Source: Mycobacterium sp. (lineage in GTDB: Bacteria > Actinomycetota > Actinomycetes > Mycobacteriales > Mycobacteriaceae). From it: 64,000 nucleotides of DNA. The translations under genes were made by a program, and so were the position numbers. This document shows positions 1-20,794 of the stretch, piece after piece. The notes beneath the pieces were generated by a model. That model searched no databases and was not told the origin of the DNA. It saw nothing but the letters and a program-made list of their open reading frames with translations. Where the stretch lies: positions 1-64,000 of the forward strand of contig NZ_JAICZA010000002.1 of NCBI RefSeq assembly GCF_025933915.1, written 5' to 3'. How positions within the stretch are numbered: the stretch's first letter is position 1; every line of letters begins with the position of its first letter.

Positions 1-600
1 AAAGCCCTTCACCTCAGCCTTGCCGCTGTGATAACGGCGCACCGCGGCGGCGTCGATCACCCCGCCGGTATCAGCGACCAATTGAGAGCAGGCGGACGCC
101 AACTCCCGCAGATCGGAGCCGACCGCGTCCAGCATCGCGGTGACCGTCGCCTCGTCGGCCTTGACGCGCAGACCGCGGAACTCCTTGCGGATGAAATCGA
201 TGCGTTCGCTGAGTTTGGTGACCCGCGCGCACGGGTGCACCTCGGCGCCGAGCGACTGCAGCTCGGTGGATAGCGCCTTGGCCCGGCCGCCGCCCGAGTG
301 CACGATCACCAGCACGACGCCCGCCGGCATGTCGGTTGCGGCCGAAACAATCACTGCGGCAGCGTCTTTGCCCGCTTCACTGGCGGCCTCCAGCACGACG
401 ATGCGCTCGTCGGCGAACAGCGAGGGGCTCAGCAGCTCGGCAAGCTCGAAGGTACTGACGTCGCCCGCCCGCATCCGGTTGACCGGAACGTCGTCAGTGC
501 CGGCCCGTTTCCGCGCCGACTGCAGCACGTCGGCCACCGCCCGCTCGACCAGCAGTTCCTCGTCTCCCAGGACCAGGTGCAACGGCGAAACCTCGTTCAC
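1..600 (-). CDS. holA: DNA polymerase III delta subunit HolA, 3' part truncated by window edge
   Basis: Reverse-strand reading from a GTG at 600 gives [23 protein letters not shown]; located next to comEC/comEA as in H37Rv (Rv2413c). Open through position 1. Confidence 0.85.
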   Translation of the reverse strand, partial: MNEVSPLHLVLGDEELLVERAVADVLQSARKRAGTDDVPVNRMRAGDVSTFELAELLSPSLFADERIVVLEAASEAGKDAAAVIVSAATDMPAGVVLVIVHSGGGRAKALSTELQSLGAEVHPCARVTKLSERIDFIRKEFRGLRVKADEATVTAMLDAVGSDLRELASACSQLVADTGGVIDAAAVRRYHSGKAEVKGF

Positions 601-612
601 CCCACGATGGTG

Positions 613-2172
613 TCACGACCGACCGACGAGCCCCGACAGCGACCACGCCAGCACGCCCAACACCGCCGCCCCCGAAACGAGTCGGAACCGTCGCCACCGC
701 CACAGCACGACCACCAGCACCGTGGCACCGCCGACGATCAGCATGCCGGGCATACCGTCCGGAACCGGCACCGTCGCGCCGGGCATGCCGGCCGCCCAGC
801 GGGCCACGCCGCCCACCCACCACAACTCGGGGCCGGTGAAACGAATCAGCAGCCGCGCGGCGCCCGGCCATACCGTGCAGAGCGCGGCCGCCGCGGTGCC
901 CAGCACCGTGATCGGCGCGATCACGGCGGCGACCACGAGGTTGGCGGCGGCGGCGACCAGGCTGAACCGGCCGGAAATCGCGGCAACCAGAGGGGCGGTC
1001 ACGATCTGTGCGGCCCACGCGACGGCCAGCGCGTCGGCCAGCGGCTTGGGGCATCCCCTGCCCGCCAGCCGCCGCGACCAGACCGGTGCGATGACGATCA
1101 GCGCGGCCGTGGCGAGCACCGACAGCGCGAACCCCACGTCGACGGCCAGCTGCGGGGCGACGGCCAACAACACCAGCACCGTCCCGGCGAGGGCCGGAAT
1201 GGCTTGCCGCCGACGCGAAGACAGCATTCCCGCCAACGCGATGGCGCCCATCACGGCGGCCCGCAACACACTTGCCGTCGGCTGCACGACGATGACGAAG
1301 GCCACCAGGGTCAGGGCGGCAAGCACGACTGCCGTCCGGGGACCGATCAATCGGGCCGAGAACAGCACGGCGGCGCACACGATCGTCACGTTGGCGCCCG
1401 ACACGGCCATCAGGTGCGTCATGCCGGCCGCGCGAAAGTCACGGCCCGTTTCGCCTGGCACCGCCGAGGTGTCGCCGAGCACCAACGCTGGCAGCAGCGC
1501 CGCCTGCTCACCGGGCACCGTGTCACGGACCGCCGCGGAGAATCGACTGCGCACGCCGTGCGCGGCCCGTTGCACGGCACCCGCGGCGCCCATGGTCGGT
1601 CGGCCCGAGGCGTTGAGCACCGCGACCGTCAGGTCGCGCCGAGTCGGGCGATTGACGCGCGCCTTGAATCGCAGCGGCTGGCCCACCATCAGCCCGCCGA
1701 AATCCGCGGCGCGCGCGAAAACGACGACCCGGCCGGAGATTTGCGCGTCGCGCACGCGTTGCAGGGAGGCCCGAAACATCAATCGGCCCTGATTTCCCGA
1801 GCCCACCGACTGCGCGCTTTCGCTCGGGATGACCGTAACCGGAGCGATCGTGCCGAATGCCGCGGTGATCGGGTGGCGACCGACCGCATCGGCGCGTAGG
1901 GCGACGGCGAACCCGAATCCCGCCCCCACGACACCGATCGCCGCGAGCCCGGCGCTGATCGCCCGCAACCGCGCAGCTGCTCCTGGCCGGTGCAGCGCGT
2001 GCCACGCGAGCGCTCCGGAAGCGCCGATCAGCACGACGCAACACCAGGCGAGGGTCCGGCCGATCGGCCACCAGATTCCGCCGGCAGTCACCGCCCAGCA
2101 GGTCAGCGCGGCCGGCGCCAGCCGCACGTCGACGCGCCCCGAAGGCGAGACACCCAACCCGGGATGGTGCAC
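613..2172 (-). CDS. comEC: ComEC/Rec2-family competence membrane protein
   Basis: C-terminal part of ORF 613..3078; multiple hydrophobic helices and the ComEC core GDTSAVPGETGRDFRAAGMTHLMAVSGANVTIV. GTG start at 2172 (VHHPGLGVSPSGRV...) chosen because upstream codons overlap comEA out of frame. Confidence 0.85.
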   Translation of the reverse strand: MHHPGLGVSPSGRVDVRLAPAALTCWAVTAGGIWWPIGRTLAWCCVVLIGASGALAWHALHRPGAAARLRAISAGLAAIGVVGAGFGFAVALRADAVGRHPITAAFGTIAPVTVIPSESAQSVGSGNQGRLMFRASLQRVRDAQISGRVVVFARAADFGGLMVGQPLRFKARVNRPTRRDLTVAVLNASGRPTMGAAGAVQRAAHGVRSRFSAAVRDTVPGEQAALLPALVLGDTSAVPGETGRDFRAAGMTHLMAVSGANVTIVCAAVLFSARLIGPRTAVVLAALTLVAFVIVVQPTASVLRAAVMGAIALAGMLSSRRRQAIPALAGTVLVLLAVAPQLAVDVGFALSVLATAALIVIAPVWSRRLAGRGCPKPLADALAVAWAAQIVTAPLVAAISGRFSLVAAAANLVVAAVIAPITVLGTAAAALCTVWPGAARLLIRFTGPELWWVGGVARWAAGMPGATVPVPDGMPGMLIVGGATVLVVVLWRWRRFRLVSGAAVLGVLAWSLSGLVGRS

Positions 2173-2177
2173 CCGGG

Positions 2178-3035
2178 TCAGACACGGACCAGGGCGCGTA
2201 ACTTCTCCAGCCGCGCCGGCCCGATGCCCTCGACATCGGCGAGCTGGTCGACACTGGTGAACTTGCCGTTGGCTTGCCGCCACGCCACGATCGCGGCGGC
2301 GGTTACCGGCCCGACACCGGGCAACGCGTCGAGTTCCTGCACCGTCGCGGCGTTGAGGTCGACGGCCTGGCCGGCTTTGGGCTTGACCGACCCGGGCCGC
2401 GGTGGCGGCGCTTTCGACGTGGGCGTCGATCCGGGGGCCACCGAACTGCCCAGCGCGGTCGGCTGCCCCGCCCCCGGAGCCAGACCGACCACGATCTGTT
2501 CGCCATCGCCGAGCGGTCGGGCCATGTTCAGTCCGATGGTGTCCGCTCCGTTGACCGCGCCGCCGGCGGCCTGCAGCGCGTCGGCGATGCGCGCGCCCGG
2601 TGGGAGCGTCACGAGGCCAGGGGTGTGCACCAGCCCGACCACGCTGACCACCACCGGGTGGTCGGGTTCGGCGGTCGGGCTCGCCGACGAGCGGGGGCTC
2701 GCCGTCGACACCTTCTCCACCGGGGGCAGCTTTGCCGACATCACCGGCGCCGGCCGGTCGCGCACCAACGTGAAAACCGTGACCAGTACCGCCAGCGCCG
2801 CCACGATCGCCAACCCGATGGCGCCGGCGCGTCCCGGGTCGGCACGCACTTTCGCCACCCAGCCCCCGTTCTGGGACGAGTCGGGAAGCCACCGCGGCAG
2901 CAGCGAATTCTGGTCGTCGTTCGGGGGGTCCTCGTGCGAGGCCGCCCCGGCGTCCTCGGGCTCGGCGAGCGCATCGGTATCCGGTTCGGCGCGGAGCCGT
3001 CGCTGTAGGCGCTCGCCCGGAATTTCTGTTCGCAT
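2178..3035 (-). CDS. comEA: ComEA helix-hairpin-helix DNA-binding protein
   Basis: SLBB-like segment followed by HhH repeat (VDLNAATVQELDALPGVGPVTAAAIVAWRQANGKFTSVDQLADVEGIGPARLEKLRALVRV); ATG at 3035 (MRTEIPGERLQRRL...). Confidence 0.87.
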   Translation of the reverse strand: MRTEIPGERLQRRLRAEPDTDALAEPEDAGAASHEDPPNDDQNSLLPRWLPDSSQNGGWVAKVRADPGRAGAIGLAIVAALAVLVTVFTLVRDRPAPVMSAKLPPVEKVSTASPRSSASPTAEPDHPVVVSVVGLVHTPGLVTLPPGARIADALQAAGGAVNGADTIGLNMARPLGDGEQIVVGLAPGAGQPTALGSSVAPGSTPTSKAPPPRPGSVKPKAGQAVDLNAATVQELDALPGVGPVTAAAIVAWRQANGKFTSVDQLADVEGIGPARLEKLRALVRV

Positions 3036-3234
3036 GGGCCGACCGTAGGCCCGCCAGCCGTCGCGACCGCCCGGCCAACGACGCTGCCGGGCCGATCTGT
3101 GCATTAACCCGAGGCTGTGCACAGGGCCCGCACGGGATGGGTCAAGATGGAGGTCGAGCGAACGACCAGCATCGCCAGAAATCAGCTCGGGGCGAGTGGT
3201 CGTCACGTTCACCCCGAAACGACAGGAGGCCGCC

Positions 3235-4395
3235 ATGCAACTGGCGCTCACACCGGAGGAAGCCGCGTTCCGCGACGAACTCCGCAACATCTACACGACC
3301 AAGATTCCGCAGGAGATGCGCGATCGGGTGCGAGAGGGCTCGGCAGAGGTGAACCGCGACGACATCGTCGCCAGCCACAAGATCCTGCACGAGCACGGTC
3401 TGGCGGTGCCGAACTGGCCGGTCGAGTGGGGCGGCAAGGACTGGACGCCCACCCAGCACCAGATCTGGGCCGACGAAATGCAGCTCGCGTGCGTCCCGGA
3501 GCCGCTGAACTTCAACACCAAGATGGTGGGCCCGGTGATCGCCGAGTTCGGTTCGGAGGACGTCAAACAGCGCTTCCTGCCGCCGACCGCCAGCCTCGAC
3601 ATCTGGTGGTGCCAGGGGTTCTCCGAGCCGGAGGCCGGTTCGGACCTGGCGTCGCTGCGCACCACCGCGGTCCGCGACGGCGACAGCTATGTCGTCAACG
3701 GCCAGAAGACATGGACGACGCTCGGCCAGTACGCGGACTGGATCTTCTGCCTGGTGCGCACCGACCCGCAGGCGCCCAAGCGTCAGGCCGGCATCTCTTT
3801 TCTGCTGTTCGACATGCAGACCCCGGGCATCACCCTTCGGCCCATCAAGACGATCGACGGCGGCCACGAGGTCAACGAGGTTTTCTTCGAAGACGTCCGC
3901 GTGCCCGCCAACCAGCTTGTCGGAGAAGAAAATAAGGGCTGGACCTACGCGAAATTCCTGCTCGGCAACGAGCGCACCGGCATCGCCGGCGTGGGCCGGA
4001 CCAAGGTGCGCCTCGCCGAGCTGAAGAAGCACGCCGCGGCAACCGGGATCCTCGAGGACCCGTTGTTCGCGGCGCGGCTGGCCGAGGCCGAAAACGAACT
4101 GCTCGCACTGGAACTCACGCAGTCTCGGGTGGTCACCGACTCCGCGAATGGACAGCCCAACCCCGCGTCGTCGGTGCTCAAGCTACGCGGCAGCCAATTG
4201 CAGCAGGCGGCCACCGAACTGCTCGTCGAGGTCGCCGGGCCGGATGCGCTGCCGGCCAACGGTGAAGACATCTCGTCGCCGTCCTGGGCGCAACACAGCG
4301 CGCCGCACTACCTCAACTACCGCAAGACATCGATCTATGGCGGCAGCAGCGAAGTGCAGCGCAACATCATCGCGTCCACCATTTTGGGATTGTGA
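3235..4395 (+). CDS. Acyl-CoA dehydrogenase (FadE family), first subunit of an adjacent pair
   Basis: MQLALTPEEAAFRDELRNIYTT...; FAD/acyl-CoA motifs GFSEPEAGSDLASLRT and YGGSSEVQRNIIASTILGL; RBS gacaggagg upstream of ATG 3235. Confidence 0.92.
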   Translation: MQLALTPEEAAFRDELRNIYTTKIPQEMRDRVREGSAEVNRDDIVASHKILHEHGLAVPNWPVEWGGKDWTPTQHQIWADEMQLACVPEPLNFNTKMVGPVIAEFGSEDVKQRFLPPTASLDIWWCQGFSEPEAGSDLASLRTTAVRDGDSYVVNGQKTWTTLGQYADWIFCLVRTDPQAPKRQAGISFLLFDMQTPGITLRPIKTIDGGHEVNEVFFEDVRVPANQLVGEENKGWTYAKFLLGNERTGIAGVGRTKVRLAELKKHAAATGILEDPLFAARLAEAENELLALELTQSRVVTDSANGQPNPASSVLKLRGSQLQQAATELLVEVAGPDALPANGEDISSPSWAQHSAPHYLNYRKTSIYGGSSEVQRNIIASTILGL

Positions 4396-4402
4396 GGCAG
4401 CC

Positions 4403-5509
4403 ATGGACTTTCAGTTGAGCGACGAGCAGTCCCTGCTCCGCGACACCACCCGCGACCTGCTGGCTCGCACCTATGACCCGGAGAGCCGCAACAAGGTCAT
4501 CGGCTCCGATCTCGGCTGGAGCCGCGACGTCTGGAGCCAGCTCGCCGACACCGGGATTCTCGGCCTCGGCTTTGAGCCCGACGAGTCCGGCCAGATCGAG
4601 ATCGCGGTGGTGCTCACCGAGATCGGGCGTCGGCTGGCCCCGGAACCCGTCCTGCACGCCGCACTGGGGCCCGGCGCGCTAATCGCCGAGCTGGGCAGCC
4701 AGGAGCAGAAACAGCTGCTCGACGAGGTCGCGTCCGGGCAGCGGCTGCTGGCGTTCGCCCACCTCGAGCCGGGCCGGCGCAAGCCGTCTGCCGATGTAAC
4801 CACCAAGGCTGTACAGCAAGGTGATTCGTGGGCGGTGAGCGGCCGGAAGAACCCGGTGCTCGCCGGGGACTCCGCCGACACGTTGGTGGTCAGCGCCGCC
4901 CTGCCGAACGGCGGCAGCGGCCTGTTCTTGGTCGACGCGGGCGCGGCGAGCCGGCACCCGTACCGGACCTTCGACGGGCAGCGCGGCGCCCAGATCGATC
5001 TGGACTCCACCCCGGCTGAACCGTTGGGTGAGGCGACCGACGCCTCGGGCGCCATCCGCGACGCCGTCGTCCGCATCCAGTCGGCGTTGTGCGCCGAAGC
5101 ACTCGGGGCGATGGAGGAATCGCTGCGCCTGACCACCGATTATCTCAAGACCCGCAAGCAGTTCGGTGTCACGCTCAACAAGTTCCAGGCGCTCACGCAG
5201 CGCGCCGCCGACATGTACGTCTCGCTGGAATTGGCCCGCAGCATGAGCCTGTACGCGGCGATGTCGATCGCCGACGGCATCCTCGATCCGCTGATCGCCT
5301 CGCGGGCCAAGCTGCAGATCGGCCGTTCGGGCCGACACATCGCGCAGGAGTCGATCCAACTGCACGGCGGCATCGGGGTGACCGCGGAATACCCGATCAG
5401 CCACTACGCGGCCCGGCTCACCGCGATCGAACACACCCTGGGTACCTCGGGTGAGCACCTGCACAACCTGATCGACCACCTCGGCGACTACGACCTGGCT
5501 CGCCTCTAG
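4403..5509 (+). CDS. Acyl-CoA dehydrogenase (FadE family), second subunit
   Basis: MDFQLSDEQSLLRDTTRDLLARTYDP...; conserved C-terminal RKQFGVTLNKFQALTQRAADMYVSLELARSM and IQLHGGIGVTAEYPISHY; 7 bp downstream of previous gene. Confidence 0.92.
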   Translation: MDFQLSDEQSLLRDTTRDLLARTYDPESRNKVIGSDLGWSRDVWSQLADTGILGLGFEPDESGQIEIAVVLTEIGRRLAPEPVLHAALGPGALIAELGSQEQKQLLDEVASGQRLLAFAHLEPGRRKPSADVTTKAVQQGDSWAVSGRKNPVLAGDSADTLVVSAALPNGGSGLFLVDAGAASRHPYRTFDGQRGAQIDLDSTPAEPLGEATDASGAIRDAVVRIQSALCAEALGAMEESLRLTTDYLKTRKQFGVTLNKFQALTQRAADMYVSLELARSMSLYAAMSIADGILDPLIASRAKLQIGRSGRHIAQESIQLHGGIGVTAEYPISHYAARLTAIEHTLGTSGEHLHNLIDHLGDYDLARL

Positions 5510-5596
5510 CGCATCGCCGAGCTCTTCGAACGGGTTGTCTCGTTCCTGTCGGCCGGAGCGCGTACCGGGATGCCGGGGGTGCGTCGCCGCCGACGG

Positions 5597-16681
<11,085 letters not shown>

Positions 16682-17010
16682 GCGGATGTCCTCTCTGCCA
16701 TGGCCGGCAGAGGTGGATCCCCCCGGGCCAGCCTGCTGCTGCCTGGACCGCGTTAGCTCAAACCCAGACGTTGATCGTTCACTGCACCACACCAGCCGGG
16801 TGTACAGCAGAATCATGTCTCGACGGCAAGTGGTGTCGCCGGATTCCGGACTGCGTCCCGCGCCGGGCGCCCATCACCATAACCGGCTGCCGCGCCCGTG
16901 GCTATCGCTTCTGGAGCCCGGCAAGTCGGCGATGGTGATCATCCAAGAGGCTATCTTGATCTCGCCGCCGCGGGACGGGAATCGCAGTCATCCACACCGA
17001 GGAGAAAACA

Positions 17011-18417
17011 TTGCGCATCGGGAAAATCACGATCGGTTCAATTGACGACTGGGAGTTGAGCCCCGGCGCGGTCACCTCCTGGCACCCGACGGCTACGGCT
17101 CTTGAAACGGCCCGGGAAGCACCGGTCAGTTCGGTACCCGTCACCTACATGCAGTCCCAACACCTTCGCGGTTACCACGAACGAACGGCCGCCGGCCTCG
17201 ATTACTCACGGCTGCTGGTCGCCACCTGTGAGATCCCGGGTCACTGCGATGTTGAGGTCATGAATTACGCCCTCAACGCATACCTGCGGCGCCACGACAC
17301 ATATCGCAGCTGGTTCGAGTACCGCGGTACCGGAGATATCGTCAGGCACGTTATCGGCGATCCCGCTGATATCGAATTTGCGCCAACCGATCACGGCGAA
17401 ATGGCGATCGAAGAACTCTACGACCATGTGGTGGCCACACCGGATCCATTGCAGTGGGGTTGCTTCAGCTTTGGAATTGTCCAAGGCGAGGACCACTTCA
17501 CGTTCTACGCGAGTATTGATCACGTCCATGGCGACGCGTCGCTGATCGGCATCACGATGCTGGAGTCTTATGCCATGTACACCTCGTTGGCGGCAGGCAA
17601 TGGGCCCCTTGCGCTACCCGATGCCGGCAGTTATCACGATCACTGCCTGCAAGAGCGCGAATACACGTCCACTTTGAATGTCGATTCACCGGAAGTTCGC
17701 GCATGGATTGACTTCGCCGAGAACAACAATGGGAGCCTTCCCGAGTTCCCGCTGCCGCTGGGTAATCCATTGGAGCCCAATGACAGTGCCATGGTCGCCG
17801 AAATCCTGCTGGACACGGAACAGACGGAGAGATTCGAATCAGCCTGCACCGCGGCCGGTGCCCGCTTCATCGGCGGTTTGTTCGCCTGCATCGCCCAGGT
17901 GGAACACGAGTTCACCGGTGCGGTCACCTATTACGGACTCACTCCCAGGGATACCCGCCGCACGTCGGAAAACTTCATGACTCAGGGCTGGTTCACCGGC
18001 ATGGTTCCGATCACCGTCCCAATAGCTGCAGCATCGTTCGGCGAAGCCGCGTGGGCGGCGCAGGCGTCTTTCGATTCGGGTCTGAGTTTGGCGAAGGTGC
18101 CCTACTATCGCGTGTTGGAATTGGCACCATGGTTGGACTGGCCTCGACCAAACTTTCCGGTGACGAATTTCCTACATGGCGGCGCGGCCCCACTCAACGC
18201 GGTGCTCACCGCGGAGTTGGGCGGTGCCAAGAATATCGGGATCTACTCCGACGGCAGGTATTCATATCAGCTGACCATCTACGTATTCCGGTATGGCGAG
18301 GGCACGGTGATGGCGGTGATGCTTCCCGACAACCCGGTAGCCCAAAAATCAGTCACCCGTTATATGGAAGCGATGAAATCCGCGTGTACGCGGGTCGCCG
18401 ATCATGGGAATTGGTGA
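17011..18417 (+). CDS. PapA-like acyltransferase (condensation-domain superfamily)
   Basis: 468 aa, TTG start with ggag upstream; HxxxD motif in YASIDHVHGDASLIGITMLESYAMY; overall resembles PapA1/A2/A3-type acyltransferases (YMQSQHLRGYHE..., YRSWFEYRGTGDIVRHVI...). Confidence 0.82.
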   Translation: MRIGKITIGSIDDWELSPGAVTSWHPTATALETAREAPVSSVPVTYMQSQHLRGYHERTAAGLDYSRLLVATCEIPGHCDVEVMNYALNAYLRRHDTYRSWFEYRGTGDIVRHVIGDPADIEFAPTDHGEMAIEELYDHVVATPDPLQWGCFSFGIVQGEDHFTFYASIDHVHGDASLIGITMLESYAMYTSLAAGNGPLALPDAGSYHDHCLQEREYTSTLNVDSPEVRAWIDFAENNNGSLPEFPLPLGNPLEPNDSAMVAEILLDTEQTERFESACTAAGARFIGGLFACIAQVEHEFTGAVTYYGLTPRDTRRTSENFMTQGWFTGMVPITVPIAAASFGEAAWAAQASFDSGLSLAKVPYYRVLELAPWLDWPRPNFPVTNFLHGGAAPLNAVLTAELGGAKNIGIYSDGRYSYQLTIYVFRYGEGTVMAVMLPDNPVAQKSVTRYMEAMKSACTRVADHGNW

Positions 18418-18540
18418 CGCCCTGTTAACCGGGATACACCGTGCCCCCATGGGGGTCGATATCGCGAGTCTTCAAGGGGCCTAAACGAATTAAACAGCGT
18501 GTAATGTGACGGCGGGTACAGGCTATCCGGGGGTGGACGG

Positions 18541-19632
18541 ATGAAACGACTGGTCGCAGCGGCATTCGCGGCATGGCTGGCGGGTCCGGGAGGCGGATTC
18601 GGACCTTGGGTCGCGGGCGGTGACCCTGGGTTTCCATGGACGCCGTCGACCCCGTCTCCGGTGGGCGACGCGGCGACCGCCAGAGTCGTCTATGGGGTAG
18701 GCGGTGCGCGACCGCCGGGCATTCCCTGGTACGAGTACACCAACCGGGCCGGGTCCGGATACTTTCCGAACGCTGAGCGCGACGTCATCGAGTATCCCGC
18801 CGGAGCCCTCTACGGCTGGGTGCCGCAAGAGCTGTTTCCTGGGCCCCGAGACAAAATGACCGTCGGCCAGGCGATCCAACAAGCCACGAACAGTCTGGAT
18901 CAGGCCATTCGGGACGGAGCAGAGCCGGCCGCCGCCGTCGGTTTGTCGCAAGGAAACCTCGCGCTCGATCAGGAACAGGCGCGGCTGGCCGACGACCCGA
19001 AGGCACCACCGCCAGACAGACTGCAGTTCACGACCATCGGTGACCCGGTGGGAACGCACGCGTTCGGGGCGAGTTTTGCGTCCGGCATCTTCAAACCCGG
19101 TGACCGCATTCCGATTGTCGGTTACACCATGCCTCAGCAGGTCGACAGCCAGTACGACACCAACAGAATCGTCGCCGCATACGACGGTTTCGGAGATTTT
19201 CCCGATAGGCCAGACAACCTGCTGGCCGACGCCAACGCGATCCTCGCCTCGACGATCGTGCACACCCCCGCGGCGTTCACCAGGCCGGACGACGTGCCAC
19301 CACAGAACATCAGGACGACAGTCAATGCGCGAGGCGCCAAGACGACGACGTATCTCGTTCCGGTGAACCATCTTCCGCTGACCTTGCCGCTGCGCTACCT
19401 CGGCTGGTCCGACGGTCTGGTAAGCCAGATCGATGCGGCATTGCAGCCGCAGATCGATGCGGGCTATTCACGCAACGACGACGTGCTTTCCAGGCCCGTC
19501 TCCGTGGATCCGGTCAACGGCATGGACCCGGTGGGCATCCTGGGCCCCGCCGCGCGCGATTCCATCGAAAGCTTCGCCGCCCAGGTTCGCGCGATCTTCC
19601 CCCCGCCCGGCTTACCTGGCCCGCCGCTGTAG
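18541..19632 (+). CDS. PE-PPE-domain serine alpha/beta hydrolase, Chp1/Chp2-like candidate acyltransferase
   Basis: Hydrophobic N-terminus (MKRLVAAAFAAWLAGPGG); GxSxG nucleophile elbow AAAVGLSQGNLALDQEQ; PE-PPE-domain segments (FTTIGDPVGTHAFG..., YDGFGDFPDRPDNLLADANAI, HLPLTLPLRYLG). Confidence 0.8.
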   Translation: MKRLVAAAFAAWLAGPGGGFGPWVAGGDPGFPWTPSTPSPVGDAATARVVYGVGGARPPGIPWYEYTNRAGSGYFPNAERDVIEYPAGALYGWVPQELFPGPRDKMTVGQAIQQATNSLDQAIRDGAEPAAAVGLSQGNLALDQEQARLADDPKAPPPDRLQFTTIGDPVGTHAFGASFASGIFKPGDRIPIVGYTMPQQVDSQYDTNRIVAAYDGFGDFPDRPDNLLADANAILASTIVHTPAAFTRPDDVPPQNIRTTVNARGAKTTTYLVPVNHLPLTLPLRYLGWSDGLVSQIDAALQPQIDAGYSRNDDVLSRPVSVDPVNGMDPVGILGPAARDSIESFAAQVRAIFPPPGLPGPPL

Positions 19633-19656
19633 CGCTTTCGCGAAATTAGTTGCCGT

Positions 19657-20652
19657 CTAAACGGTTTCGAACTTATTCGCGACTTCCTGCCAAGCGCACG
19701 CATTCCTTCTGGCTATTTCGGCGACCGTGGCCGAGCAGTGGATCGGAATATTTTCGACGATCGCATTGACGACGCCGATTGCGGCCATGTTCGTCGACAG
19801 TAGTCTCAGGAGTCTGCGGCCCCTGTCGGAGAACCTCACTGCGGGGTCGTTTCTGAGTCGTTGGAGAAGGTCGTGGTCGTGGACCTCAGGAGGCGCGTCG
19901 TGCCGATCGCCGGCGGATGGATCCTCGGTCGGTTGTGGAGCGTCTCCCACCGGTTCGATGCACGAGTTCGATGTCTTACCAAGGCTATCGGGTAGCGGAT
20001 TTTCGCCTCTTTCGAAACGCGCCCGTACGTCGCGCGCAGTGCTCACAGAGACGCCTGCATTGCGCGCTATCTCTCGCAATGACGCGTCGGGGTTTATCGA
20101 TAGGAATTCGGCGGCGCGTCGCCGGCCGTTGATCGGACTGATCGGTCGCGTTTTTCCGTCGCGCCCGAGTCGAACGTCTAATTGGGAATCTTCCTCAGTT
20201 GTACACCTGCGCAACGTGGCTACCGTTTTGTGTGACACCCCTGCGAGCAGCCCGATAGAGCGATCCGAGCGATGGGGGTTCAACAAGAGGATGCGTCGCG
20301 CCGCAGTCTTTCGTTCCGAAAGGGTAAGGGGTAGACCGTGTGTGACATTCAAATGTACTGCGAGCGCGAATGCTTCGGCGTCACTGCCTTCGAAGAACTT
20401 TGCTGCTATTGACTCGTCGCCCCGCAGCTGGGTCGCGCGTAGCCTGTGCACGCCATCGATCACCCGCATCGAGGTGCGCTGAATTACTATGGGAGGCAAC
20501 GGTACCGGTGATTGTGCCAAGATCTTGATGTGGTCTTCGTTCGCTTTGTTCTCCCTAGGAGAGAGTGAATTGTGAATTAACACCACGGAGACATTCTCAA
20601 CCGGCAGAGAGTTCTCTTGAGATAGCCACTCCGCCACCGGACACGTCGGCAT
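19657..20652 (-). CDS. StrR-like ParB/Spo0J-family transcriptional regulator
   Basis: ParB N-terminal fold motif LPPIVIQRTSMRVIDGVHRLRATQLRG, followed by DAEAFALAVHLNVTHGLPLTLSERKTAARRILLLNPHRSDRSIGLLAGVSHKTVATLRR and a second HTH (ASLREIARNAGVSVSTARDVRARFE), the layout of pathway regulators such as StrR. Confidence 0.78.
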   Translation of the reverse strand: MPTCPVAEWLSQENSLPVENVSVVLIHNSLSPRENKANEDHIKILAQSPVPLPPIVIQRTSMRVIDGVHRLRATQLRGDESIAAKFFEGSDAEAFALAVHLNVTHGLPLTLSERKTAARRILLLNPHRSDRSIGLLAGVSHKTVATLRRCTTEEDSQLDVRLGRDGKTRPISPINGRRRAAEFLSINPDASLREIARNAGVSVSTARDVRARFERGENPLPDSLGKTSNSCIEPVGDAPQPTEDPSAGDRHDAPPEVHDHDLLQRLRNDPAVRFSDRGRRLLRLLSTNMAAIGVVNAIVENIPIHCSATVAEIARRNACAWQEVANKFETV

Positions 20653-20794
20653 CCGGCCCCCCTATCGTATCCGTGCACTAACCGCAGCGCGTATTTATGT
20701 CGTGGTTACTCGTATGTCGCTCTCATTTGCCTTCGGCGTCGATCGGCGATCACCGTATTCGATTTGGCATGACCAGTCTGAAACCAGCGGTCTG

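Noticed and set aside
140-1899. Long plus-strand ORFs (550 aa and 533 aa) opposite comEC
   Set aside because: Low-complexity T/A/R-rich translations in antisense frames of a recognisable comEC; explained by high GC3.
613-3078. Single 821-aa ComEC ORF as listed
   Set aside because: The N-terminal ~300 codons are an out-of-frame reading of comEA; the true comEC starts near 2172.
18444-18455. CCCCCATGGGGG palindrome between papA and the Chp-like gene as a terminator or operator
   Set aside because: Perfect but only 12 nt with no loop; too short to support a specific call.
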